7,463 nt of DNA from an uncultured beta proteobacterium. GTDB taxonomy: Bacteria; Pseudomonadota; Gammaproteobacteria; Burkholderiales; Burkholderiaceae_C. The translations under genes and the position numbers were made by a program. Location: assembly GCA_903958915.1 (NCBI GenBank), contig CAJBVC010000234.1:1-7463 (forward strand), in the 5' to 3' direction. Under the pieces are notes generated by a model. The model was not told the DNA's origin and searched no databases. It was given only the letters and a program-made list of their open reading frames with translations. The stretch's first letter is position 1. Every line of letters begins with the position of its first letter. This document shows, piece by piece, positions 1 through 6,091 of the stretch.

Positions 1-615
<615 letters not shown>

Positions 616-623
616 ACGCAGTT

Positions 624-658
624 TGGGGCAGAGCAAAAGCATCTGCCCCATTTCTCTT
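624..658 (+). terminator. Rho-independent terminator after icd
   Basis: Arms TGGGGCAGA (624-632) and TCTGCCCCA (642-650) pair perfectly over 9 bp. The 9-base loop contains AAAA and can add a further GC pairing with a bulge. A T-rich run TTTCTCTT (651-658) follows. It starts 9 bases after the icd stop codon and separates icd from the sulP transcript. Confidence 0.8.
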
Positions 659-708
659 GAGTCCAGCTGCCGCACCCCACGCCAGGGCGAGGCACACAAG
701 CGCACATC

Positions 709-713
709 AAGGA
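709..713 (+). promoter_or_regulatory. Ribosome binding site fixing the GTG start of sulP
   Basis: AAGGA lies 7 bases before GTG 721-723. The frame is also open upstream of 721, but this Shine-Dalgarno and the SulP-like N-terminus that follows (a short amphipathic stretch, then the first membrane helix from about residue 25) favour GTG 721. No convincing -35/-10 pair was seen between the icd terminator and this site. Confidence 0.65.
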
Positions 714-720
714 AACCAAA

Positions 721-2451
721 GTGACAGAGCCCTCCTTGCAGAGTTGGTCCCGCTGGCTGCCCGGCCTGGAGGTACTGCGGCGATATCAGGCGGCCTGGCT
801 GGTCAACGACGTGGTTGCGGGGCTGGTGCTGACAGCCATTCTGGTTCCAGTGGGCATGGGTTATGCGGAGGCTTCGGGCGTGCCTGCCATCAATGGTCTC
901 TACGCCACCATCATTCCGCTCATTGTTTACGCGCTGTTTGGACCCAGTCGCATCATGGTTCTGGGGCCGGACTCCACCTTGGCGGCCGTCATTGCGGCCA
1001 TCATATTGCCGCTTTCCGGCGGCAGTGTGGAGCGCGCTGTCGCCCTGGCGGGTCTGCTGGGCGTGATTTCAGGCGCGAGTTCGCTGCTGATCGGCTTGGC
1101 CAGGCTGGGCTTGTTGGCCGACCTGCTGTCCAAGCCCATACGCATCGGTTTTCTGAATGCCATTGCGTTCACAGTACTGATCGGGCAAATGCCCAAGCTG
1201 TTTGGCTTCTCTGTCAAAGCGGAAACCCTGGCGGGCAGGGCAATCATGCTGTTGCAAGGCATTCTGGATGGCAAAGCCAATCTGGTCGCGCTCGCCATAG
1301 GAGGAGGGAGCCTGGCCCTCATCCTGATCGTCAAACGCTTTCGGCCAACATGGCCCGGCATATTGTTTGCCGTGGTGCTGGCCACCGTTGCATCGGGCGC
1401 GCTGGACTTGAACACAACGGCCCATATTGCTGTTTTGGGAGTGCTACCGCAAGGCTTGCCTATCCTTCAGTTGCCGGTGGTTTCCTGGAACGATGTGTTC
1501 GCCCTTTTGCCCGGGGGCATCATCATTTCACTACTGACTTTCGCGGACACCAGCGTACTTTCACGCGCCCTGGCGCAGAGGGGCGGATACCAGGTCAATA
1601 CCAATCAGGAAATGGTTGCGCTGGGGATGGCCAATATGGCCGCGGGTCTGTTCCAGGGGTTTTCGGTCAGTGCAAGTTCCTCCCGGACTCCGGTAGCCGA
1701 ATCTTCGGGTGCCAAAACCCAGCTGACGGGCCTGGTGGGAGCCGCAGCGATCGGACTGCTGCTGGTGTTTGCTCCTGCACTTTTGCAAAGCCTGCCCAGT
1801 GCGGTGCTGGGAGCCGTCGTGATTGCCGCCTGCCTGTCCTTTGCCGACCTGAAAGGCATGTGGGAATTGCACGCACTGCGCAAAGTCGAGTTCTGGTTGT
1901 CTGTAGTGAGTTTTCTGGGGGTAGCCTTCGTGGGAGTGATTGAAGGCATTTTCATATCCATCGCCCTGGCCTTGCTGGTGCTGATCTGGAATGCCTGGCA
2001 CCCGCACTACGCGGTACTGGCGCGGGTCGACGGCTCCAAGGGCTATCACGACATCAACCGCCATCCAGAAGGCCGGTTTGTACCGGGTGTAGTACTGTTT
2101 CGTTGGGATGAGCAGCTATTTTTTGCCAACGCAGAGATATTCAGGGACCAGCTGCTGCGGGCCGTTGCCGCTGCCAGTTCTCCCACCCGGCGCGTGATCG
2201 TGGTGTCTGACGCGATTACCGACGTGGACATCACCGCGGCCGATGTGCTCATCAGTTTGCATGCCGAACTGGGTCGGCGTGATATCGAGTTGTGGTTCGC
2301 CGGGCTCAAAGGGCCTGTGAAGGACCGCCTGCGTACTTATGGATTACTGGACCGGATGGGGCAGGATATTTTCAGTCCGACCGTGGGCAGTGCAGTCAAC
2401 CAATATCGCTCCAGTTATGTGGTGGATTGGAAAGACTGGGATGAGGTCTGA
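721..2451 (+). CDS. SulP family inorganic anion transporter with C-terminal STAS domain
   Basis: Inner-membrane secondary transporter of the SLC26/SulP family. Known substrates in the family include sulfate, bicarbonate and dicarboxylates; the substrate here cannot be read from sequence. The protein has 576 residues, the usual family length. Residues ~25-425 are a dense series of hydrophobic helices. The N-terminal signature VPVGMGYAEASGVPAINGLY (about 42-61), followed by ATIIPLIVYALFGPSR, is the classic SulP motif around TM1-TM2. QGFSVSASSSRTPVAESSGA (about 312-331) followed by KTQLTGLVGA is the conserved second-half motif. Residues ~453-560 form a cytoplasmic STAS domain (VLFRWDEQLFFANAE, then VIVVSDAITDVDITAADVL). 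Start GTG is supported by AAGGA at 709. The gene is intact and monocistronic. Its last ~55 bases are overlapped antisense by the tail of the HDAC-like remnant. No carbonic anhydrase or other substrate-indicating neighbour is present. Confidence 0.94.
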   Translation: MTEPSLQSWSRWLPGLEVLRRYQAAWLVNDVVAGLVLTAILVPVGMGYAEASGVPAINGLYATIIPLIVYALFGPSRIMVLGPDSTLAAVIAAIILPLSGGSVERAVALAGLLGVISGASSLLIGLARLGLLADLLSKPIRIGFLNAIAFTVLIGQMPKLFGFSVKAETLAGRAIMLLQGILDGKANLVALAIGGGSLALILIVKRFRPTWPGILFAVVLATVASGALDLNTTAHIAVLGVLPQGLPILQLPVVSWNDVFALLPGGIIISLLTFADTSVLSRALAQRGGYQVNTNQEMVALGMANMAAGLFQGFSVSASSSRTPVAESSGAKTQLTGLVGAAAIGLLLVFAPALLQSLPSAVLGAVVIAACLSFADLKGMWELHALRKVEFWLSVVSFLGVAFVGVIEGIFISIALALLVLIWNAWHPHYAVLARVDGSKGYHDINRHPEGRFVPGVVLFRWDEQLFFANAEIFRDQLLRAVAAASSPTRRVIVVSDAITDVDITAADVLISLHAELGRRDIELWFAGLKGPVKDRLRTYGLLDRMGQDIFSPTVGSAVNQYRSSYVVDWKDWDEV

Positions 2452-2690
2452 AGTCGACAAACCCTTCCAGCACGTTGACGGCGTTGACCCCCACCGCGGC
2501 CACGGCGTAGCCACCTTCAAAGATAAACACCGTGGGCAGACCCGCTCTGGCAATGCGCTGGCCCACCGCTGCGTAGTCTGCGCTTTCCAGCGTGAAGCCG
2601 GAAATCGGGTCGCCCACAAAGGTGTCCAGGCCCAATGACACTACCAGCGCATCGGCACCAAACCTGGCGATGGCCTGCAGCGCTGCGCGC
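2396..2690 (-). pseudogene. HDAC-superfamily / acetylpolyamine amidohydrolase-like C-terminal remnant
   Basis: Reading minus from about 2690, the frame gives ALQAIARFGADALVVSLGLD, then TFVGDPISGF, PTVFIFEGGYAV and VGVNAVNVLEGF. This matches the C-terminal third of zinc-dependent histone-deacetylase-like enzymes of the acetylpolyamine amidohydrolase type. A zinc-ligand Asp region (LGLDTFVGDP) and the catalytic Tyr of the GGY loop are both present. Only ~75 family-like codons remain of an expected ~340. The N-terminal domain, active-site His pair and start codon are missing, so it cannot be functional. Beyond NVLEGF (about 2459) the frame runs another 20 codons to TGA 2396-2398, antisense to the end of sulP. 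Upstream it abuts an hsdM fragment in another frame at a GC-rich junction near 2681-2697. It reads as the product of a deletion between two genes. Confidence 0.72.
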
Positions 2691-2826
2691 TGCGCTCGTC
2701 GGCCATCTTGAGGAACAGCAGGTAGGTGAGCTGCTCCACATGGTCGCCATAGCTCATGCCGTCGTCGCGCAGCACGTTGCAGTAGTTCCAGAGCTTCTGG
2801 ACGAGGGGATTGGTGGTGGTGTTCAT
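2641..2826 (-). pseudogene. hsdM: Type I restriction-modification methylase N-terminal fragment (hsdM')
   Basis: From ATG at 2824-2826 the minus strand encodes LVQKLWNYCNVLRDDGMSYG, followed by DHVEQLTYLLFLKMADER. This is the typical N-terminus of HsdM, the adenine methyltransferase subunit of type I restriction systems, which starts with a helical HsdM_N domain. Only ~45 codons match. After KMADERS the homology stops, the frame continues with an unrelated tail (RPSPGLVPMRW) and ends at 2641. Family length is ~500 residues, so the SAM-binding and NPPY catalytic motifs are lost and no methylase activity is possible. The start overlaps the stop of the upstream HEPN-like gene as ATGA, so the fragment should still be translated by coupling. 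This indicates the HEPN/MNT pair once headed a longer hsd operon. hsdS and hsdR are absent from the window. Confidence 0.8.
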
Positions 2827-3251
2827 GGTTGTTTGATGGGCGGCAAGGCACCTAGTTTGACTGCCACTTGCCCGCAAGCGGTGATCAGGTCTGCCACAAG
2901 ACGGGAATCCACCTCGAGCATGCCTTCGTATTCGCCGAGGTTGCGCGCTTCGTGGCATTTGGACAATACACGCCAAACCTCCGGCCCTAGGCCCAGCGTA
3001 TGCGGCAGCAGTTGAAAAACGATGAAGCGGTTACCTGAGCGATAGCCGTACCAGCGCAAGGCTGCGAGGCACAGCGCATGGGCTGCGTTGTAGGCCAGGT
3101 CAAACTGACTTTCCAGCGCCAAGCCAGGCTTCTGCGCATCATGCAGACGCGCCAGCCCCATGCGCTGCAGGCCGGCAAATTCCTTGGCATCCGGCGGCTC
3201 GGCACGCAGTGCTTTACCCGGACCGACCAGGTTTTCAAAGGGTGAGGTCAT
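2823..3251 (-). CDS. HEPN-like protein, partner of the HTH-MNT nucleotidyltransferase
   Basis: Small, mostly helical protein of 142 residues with no membrane segment. It is encoded immediately after an MNT nucleotidyltransferase and overlaps it by 17 bases. That arrangement, together with the helical stretch SQFDLAYNAAHALCLAALRW (residues ~48-67), fits the HEPN fold seen in MNT/HEPN pairs. In such pairs HEPN is often the RNase toxin and MNT its antitoxin, which silences it by adding AMP. The usual HEPN RNase motif (Arg, 4-6 residues, His) is not evident. The equivalent place reads CHEARNLGEYEG (about 99-110), keeping Arg-Asn but with Glu-Tyr where His is expected. It could therefore be a divergent or non-catalytic HEPN. 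Start ATG 3249-3251 lies inside the end of the upstream gene, so translation is probably coupled. Its stop overlaps the hsdM' start as ATGA. Family call is moderate; toxicity is inference. Confidence 0.68.
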   Translation of the reverse strand: MTSPFENLVGPGKALRAEPPDAKEFAGLQRMGLARLHDAQKPGLALESQFDLAYNAAHALCLAALRWYGYRSGNRFIVFQLLPHTLGLGPEVWRVLSKCHEARNLGEYEGMLEVDSRLVADLITACGQVAVKLGALPPIKQP

Positions 3252-3888
3252 CAGGTCCTCCTATCAGCCAGATTTTGGGCTGCTCCATCACACGCGACAC
3301 GAAGGAGCCACCTTCCTTCAGCCTTTTGACAAAGTCTTGCGGCGTGAAGATGTTGGGGTTGACCTCGCGGCCCAACTGCTCGGTGGCGGCTTGAAGCGCC
3401 AAGATGGTGTCGCCAAAAGTCAGTGTGTCGCTGACCAGCAAAACGTCAATATCGCTGCTGGCCGTGTCTTCTTTTTTTGCGATGGAGCCGTAGACAAAAG
3501 CCGCCTTGATTTGCGGTGCCAGCAATGCCAAAGCTGCGCGCAAAGGCTCCGCCAAGCCCACCGTCTTGCGCACTACGCCGCAAAGCTCGGCATAGATGGG
3601 CGACGCGGGGTTGGCCTGGTAATGCTTCTGGTTGCCCACCGGCTTTACGGTGACCAAGCCGCTTTGGGCCAGACGCGCCAATTCCCGCTGTACAGCCCCG
3701 GACCCCACGCCGGCCAAGCCGATCAACTCGGTGGCGTAGAAGCTGCGGTCCGGCTGGCCAAACAGCAAGCCCAGCACACGCTGCTGCGTACCAGAGAACA
3801 ATGCTGCTGCCAGGCTGGTGCTGTGCGATACGGATTTGGAAATTGGCTTTATACCCATTTTGGGCATTTTAATACCCATATTGGGCAT
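3235..3888 (-). CDS. HTH-MNT protein: winged-helix domain fused to a minimal nucleotidyltransferase
   Basis: Two-domain protein of up to 217 residues from this start. The first domain (SLAAALFSGTQQRVLGLLFG, PDRSFYATELIGLAGVGSGA, then VQRELARLAQSGLVTVKPVG) is an ArsR-like winged helix. The second is a minimal nucleotidyltransferase fold whose motif GSIAKKEDTASSDIDVLLV fits GS-X10-D-X-D exactly, with the metal-binding Asp pair present. It is the probable antitoxin and autoregulator of the overlapping HEPN-like gene. The start is uncertain. The frame opens at GTG 3901-3903, with ATGs at 3888, 3879, 3867 and 3858; none has a clear Shine-Dalgarno, and the winged-helix homology begins only after about 20 residues. 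All four ATGs fall inside two tandem palindromes that look like operators, so the leader (MPNMGIKMPKMGIK) may be a by-product of operator sequence. An intergenic repeat lies just upstream. Confidence 0.86.
   Translation of the reverse strand: MPNMGIKMPKMGIKPISKSVSHSTSLAAALFSGTQQRVLGLLFGQPDRSFYATELIGLAGVGSGAVQRELARLAQSGLVTVKPVGNQKHYQANPASPIYAELCGVVRKTVGLAEPLRAALALLAPQIKAAFVYGSIAKKEDTASSDIDVLLVSDTLTFGDTILALQAATEQLGREVNPNIFTPQDFVKRLKEGGSFVSRVMEQPKIWLIGGPDDLTL
3851..3888 (-). promoter_or_regulatory. Two tandem 17 bp near-palindromes at the start of the HTH-MNT gene (putative operator)
   Basis: On the minus strand ATGCCCAATATGGGTAT (3888-3872) is followed by ATGCCCAAAATGGGTAT (3867-3851). Each has the form ATGCCCA-N3-TGGGTAT, with one mismatch between arms. 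Centres are 21 bp apart, about two helical turns, as expected for side-by-side binding of two repressor dimers. They coincide with the first codons of a gene whose product has a winged helix, so autoregulation is the natural reading. A TATATT (3907-3912, minus reading) could be a -10 just upstream, which would put the transcript start within or next to the palindromes. Binding is inferred, not shown. Confidence 0.6.
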
Positions 3889-3924
3889 TTCAATGCGTGT
3901 CACAAGAATATATAACTTGAAATT

Positions 3925-3969
3925 GGCCTCTAGCCCCCGCCTTCATTGCGTGAGCAGCTATACATTTTG
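3925..3969 (+). repeat. Dispersed intergenic repeat, copy A
   Basis: Starts GGCCTCTAGCCCCCGCC and continues ATTGCGTGAGCAGCTATACA. It shares the GGCC-CTAG start, the ATTGCG core and the AGCAGCTA end with copies at 5611, 6092 and 6874. It lies between the HTH-MNT/HEPN module and the AbrB/PIN module. The final TAG of the PIN toxin gene (3958-3960, minus reading) sits inside it, so the repeat supplies that gene's stop codon and last residues. Confidence 0.65.
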
Positions 3970-4482
3970 CAGCAAGCTCAAAGCCAGTGGATGCCTGAAA
4001 AAGGCGTCCAAGGTCAAGATCGGGCAGCCACTGGCTCTCTCAAAGTCTGTGGCAATTGCCAGCAAATCCCGATCGCCAGACACCAGCGCTTGCGCCTTAC
4101 CTACAACTGCCAGATGCATGAATGGCTCGTCCAGAACATCACGACAAGCGGGTACGGTAGGCGGCGGCAGGGGAATGCGTACGGCCTCGGCGTACGGCAG
4201 GTAGTCTGCCAGCAGCTCGTCCTGCTCATTCTGGGAAAGGCAGAACTTGGGGTAGGCCAATACCCGCACCAGCTCTTGCACCGTTGCGGCGCTGGCCAAT
4301 GGCAATAGTGATCCTTGCTGCCACGCACGCCGCACACGCACTGCTGCACCCCCGCCGAACGCCAGCGCGGACAAGACCACATTGGTGTCCAACACCACGC
4401 GCACGGGGGTTTTCGAGGACAAACCTTCGCCCTCGCGGGCTGCGGTGCGAGCTTGCTTGGGGCGGCCCGGCGCTAAGCTCAT
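3958..4482 (-). CDS. PIN-domain toxin (putative RNase), COG1569-like
   Basis: Probable Mg2+-dependent RNase toxin of a type II toxin-antitoxin pair, 174 residues. The PIN fold runs from about residue 27: VRVVLDTNVVLSAL carries the first acidic residue (Asp32), ATVQELVRVL the second (Glu70), and DEPFMHLAVVGKAQALVSGD then RDLL gives Asp118 and the Asp137/Asp139 pair. All expected acidic residues are present, so it should be catalytic. Its ATG (4480-4482) overlaps the antitoxin stop as ATGA, which fixes the start and implies translational coupling. The first ~26 residues (basic, GRPKQARTAAREG) are not part of the PIN fold. The C-terminus ends within repeat copy A. The subfamily resembles 'putative toxin component, PIN family' proteins rather than classical VapC. 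Confidence 0.87.
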   Translation of the reverse strand: MSLAPGRPKQARTAAREGEGLSSKTPVRVVLDTNVVLSALAFGGGAAVRVRRAWQQGSLLPLASAATVQELVRVLAYPKFCLSQNEQDELLADYLPYAEAVRIPLPPPTVPACRDVLDEPFMHLAVVGKAQALVSGDRDLLAIATDFERASGCPILTLDAFFRHPLALSLLQNV

Positions 4483-4838
4483 GTCTTGGCCTGGGCCTTT
4501 TTGGCAGCAGCCTTCTTGGGCTTGGTGGGAGTAACGGCAGATGCTGCAACCGTCTCAGCCACCATAGCTGGCGCTGCCTGGGGCGCTCTGGCCCAGGCCA
4601 CGGCATCGGCTATGTCGGCCTCGGTCAAATCCAGCTCGGCCAACTTGGCCCGCACCGCGTCCCCACGCTGAATGCGCACGGGCGTGAGGATGATCTGCCC
4701 GGCACGGGCCTCAACATCAAAGTACTCCGTGGCACCCACGGCCTGCGTCACGCTCTTGGGCAGCGTCAGCTGGTTTTTGGAAGTGATCTTGGCAAGCATG
4801 GCATTTGGCGCAAAGTAAGGATTCATTACTTTAACCAT
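4479..4838 (-). CDS. AbrB/MazE-type antitoxin for the adjacent PIN toxin
   Basis: DNA-binding antitoxin of up to 119 residues. MLAKITSKNQLTLPKSVTQA (about residues 14-33) followed by VGATEYFDVEARAGQIILTP is the swapped-hairpin AbrB/SpoVT fold, which contacts operator DNA. The remaining half should wrap the toxin. It ends in a Lys/Ala-rich, probably disordered tail (KPKKAAAKKAQAKT) resembling histone-H1-like tails, which is unusual for this family. The start is uncertain. ATG 4838 has an AGGA 9 bases upstream and gives a 13-residue leader; ATG 4799 gives the canonical family N-terminus but lacks a Shine-Dalgarno. The stop overlaps the toxin start by ATGA. The gene is divergent from phd-vapC and shares an ~90-130 bp promoter region holding several inverted repeats. 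Confidence 0.85.
   Translation of the reverse strand: MVKVMNPYFAPNAMLAKITSKNQLTLPKSVTQAVGATEYFDVEARAGQIILTPVRIQRGDAVRAKLAELDLTEADIADAVAWARAPQAAPAMVAETVAASAVTPTKPKKAAAKKAQAKT
4812..4832. promoter_or_regulatory. Inverted repeat with TTACTTT arms, candidate AbrB-antitoxin operator
   Basis: AAAGTAA (4812-4818) and TTACTTT (4826-4832) form a perfect 7 bp inverted repeat with a 7-base centre. A third half-site TTACTTT occurs at 4866-4872, overlapping the -35 of the divergent phd-vapC promoter. If translation of the antitoxin starts at 4799 these lie in its 5' leader; if at 4838 the first pair is in codons 3-9. Operator function is inferred from position. Confidence 0.4.
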
Positions 4839-4870
4839 GGCGTGCCATCCTGTCCAGCTTCAGGGTTACT

Positions 4871-4899
4871 TTGACGTAATCTTGTGTTTGTCATAACAT
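4871..4899 (+). promoter_or_regulatory. Sigma-70-like promoter for phd-vapC
   Basis: TTGACG (4871-4876) and TAACAT (4894-4899) are separated by 17 bp. They match the consensus at 5 of 6 and 4 of 6 positions. The expected transcript start is near 4906, about 20 bases before the ATG. The -10 box lies in the centre of an inverted repeat (4885-4906), so repressor binding would block it. Confidence 0.6.
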
Positions 4900-4906
4900 A
4901 CAAACA
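4885..4906. promoter_or_regulatory. Inverted repeat over the phd-vapC -10 box (putative operator)
   Basis: Perfect 7 bp arms TGTTTGT (4885-4891) and ACAAACA (4900-4906) flank CATAACAT, which contains the -10 hexamer. This position and size are typical for conditional-cooperativity operators of Phd/VapB-type antitoxins. Function is inferred. Confidence 0.55.
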
Positions 4907-4927
4907 ATTCCTCAGAAGGAGCCTGCC

Positions 4928-5188
4928 ATGTCCGTTCACACTTTCTCCAGCCGCGATTTCACCCGCGATGTGTCCAGCGCCAAACGCGCCACCGCAGACG
5001 GCCCCGTGTTCATTACCGACCGAGGCCGCCCTGCCTACGCCCTGCTGAAGATCGACGACTACTACCGCATGGTTGGGCAAGGCGAGCCATCACTATTGGC
5101 GGTGATGGACGAAATCTCCGGTGGTGACGGTATCGAATTTGAAGCGCCACGCCTGAATTTCACCACTCGCGCCGCCGAGCTGGAATAG
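4928..5188 (+). CDS. Phd/YefM-type antitoxin
   Basis: Antitoxin of 86 residues, encoded just before a VapC-type PIN toxin. SVHTFSSRDFTRDVSSAKRA (2-21), then GPVFITDRGRPAYALLKIDD (about 25-44) and YYRM, is the Phd fold: an N-terminal DNA-binding part followed by a strand with the conserved ITDRGRPAYALL motif. The C-terminal part (EISGGDGIEFEAPRLNF) is acidic and would mask the toxin active site. The ATG is supported by AAGGAG at 4916-4921, 6 bases upstream. A sigma-70-like promoter with an embedded inverted repeat lies directly upstream, consistent with autorepression. The stop is 9 bases before the toxin start. Confidence 0.9.
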   Translation: MSVHTFSSRDFTRDVSSAKRATADGPVFITDRGRPAYALLKIDDYYRMVGQGEPSLLAVMDEISGGDGIEFEAPRLNFTTRAAELE

Positions 5189-5197
5189 GCGGGCGGC

Positions 5198-5611
5198 ATG
5201 TTTCTGCTAGACACCAACGTCATCTCTGAACTGCGTCAAGGCAAGCCCAACCAGTCTGCCGAGGTGCGCAACTGGGCAGCACAACACCGCGCCAGCACCC
5301 TGTATCTGAGCTCCATCACCATCCTGGAGCTGGAAAAAGGCGTCTTGCTACTAGAGCGGCGCACCCCACCACAAGGCGCGGCGCTTCGGGTTTGGTTGAC
5401 CAGTGTTCGTGCCGCCTTCGCGGGACGCATCCTGCCATTCACCGAACAGGCCGCAAGCTTGTGCGCTGCCCTGCACGTGCCCGACCCACGGTCAGAGCGC
5501 GATGCCATGATCGCTGCCACCGCACTGGAACATGGCTTTACCGTAGCCACGCGCAACACACAAGACTTTGTGAACACCGGGGTTCAGTTGGTTAATCCTT
5601 GGGACAAATAG
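5198..5611 (+). CDS. vapC: VapC/FitB-type PIN-domain ribonuclease toxin
   Basis: Toxin of 137 residues, a full-length PIN domain. The four acidic positions are visible: Asp5 in FLLDTNVISELR, Glu44 in SITILELEKG, Asp102 in ERDAMIAATALEHG, and Asp123 in TRNTQDF. VapC toxins are Mg2+-dependent endoribonucleases that stop translation by cutting tRNA or rRNA; the target here is unknown. The N-terminus and the LELEKG pattern resemble the FitB-like branch. It forms an operon with the Phd antitoxin 9 bases upstream. Its stop TAG (5609-5611) shares its last base with the first base of intergenic repeat copy B, so the repeat begins exactly where the module ends. Confidence 0.92.
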   Translation: MFLLDTNVISELRQGKPNQSAEVRNWAAQHRASTLYLSSITILELEKGVLLLERRTPPQGAALRVWLTSVRAAFAGRILPFTEQAASLCAALHVPDPRSERDAMIAATALEHGFTVATRNTQDFVNTGVQLVNPWDK

Positions 5612-5658
5612 GCCACTAGCCGCCGTACTCATTACGCAAGCAGCTACCAAAGCAATAG
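5611..5658 (+). repeat. Dispersed intergenic repeat, copy B
   Basis: GGCCACTAGCCGCCGTACTC followed by ATTACGCAAGCAGCTACCAA, then AGCAATAGC. It starts at the last base of the vapC stop and ends a few bases before the stop of the convergent PPC/DUF296 gene, so it fills the whole 52 bp gap. Same orientation and layout as copies A, C and D. Confidence 0.68.
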
Positions 5659-5663
5659 CAAAA

Positions 5664-6083
5664 TCAGCTGCGCGCCCGGATCACCAACTCGTCATACCCG
5701 GTTGCAGCATCCGACTCGCGGGTGAACTGCCAGTCGGGCAGCAGGGCCAGCAGTACCTCGGCTGTGGTGCGCACGATGCATCCCGGCGCCACATGCCCGC
5801 CCAGTACCTGCCCCGTGGCGGTGGAAATCGCCATGTGCAGGTGGGAGGCAGTTTTGTCGGCATCCACCGCTACCGTGCCCGACAGCGAGAGGATTTCCAT
5901 CTCGCCTGTCAGCCGCGTAGGCTGCGCAGCCCCCGCCAGCCGGATGCCTGCCGTGGACAGGCTGCCAATGCCGGACAGCACGAAGGCTGCGCGGCAGTTT
6001 TGGGCTTGGACTGTGGCTTCCAGGGCAGCCCGTAGGTCTTGGCCGGGAGTGAGGCGAACTGGGAGAGTCTTCATGGATTCCAT
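5664..6083 (-). CDS. PPC/DUF296 domain protein (PCC/PPC small protein)
   Basis: Single-domain protein of 139 residues, close to the typical bacterial length for PPC (DUF296) proteins. Family features in order: LTPGQDLRAALEATVQ, AFVLSGIGSLSTAGIRLA with the glycine-rich turn, the GEMEILSLSGTVA strand, then SHLHMAISTATGQVLGGHVA with the three conserved histidines (about 81, 83, 97) seen as metal ligands in structures of the family. In plants the domain accompanies AT-hooks in DNA-binding proteins; the role of free-standing bacterial copies is not established. The ATG at 6083 has GAGG about 10 bases upstream; ATG 6074 with GGA 6 bases upstream is an alternative. It is a single gene between repeat copies B and C, with no partner gene, so it is an orphan among toxin-antitoxin pairs. 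Confidence 0.88.
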   Translation of the reverse strand: MESMKTLPVRLTPGQDLRAALEATVQAQNCRAAFVLSGIGSLSTAGIRLAGAAQPTRLTGEMEILSLSGTVAVDADKTASHLHMAISTATGQVLGGHVAPGCIVRTTAEVLLALLPDWQFTRESDAATGYDELVIRARS

Positions 6084-6091
6084 ATTAAATC

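Noticed and set aside
657..1943. Long 428-codon open frame on the plus strand overlapping sulP
   Set aside because: Its translation is low-complexity Gly/Arg/His/Cys text with no family features. It is the +1 shadow of the high-GC sulP gene, which has clear SulP and STAS motifs.
2396..2851. A single intact 151-residue minus-strand gene
   Set aside because: Only its C-terminal half resembles a deacetylase. The first ~55 codons are an out-of-frame reading of the hsdM fragment, so it is a chance joining of two remnants.
3160..3915. 251-codon plus-strand open frame opposite the HEPN-like and HTH-MNT genes
   Set aside because: Antisense shadow; the minus strand carries a recognisable winged helix and GS-X10-D-X-D motif, and this frame has none.
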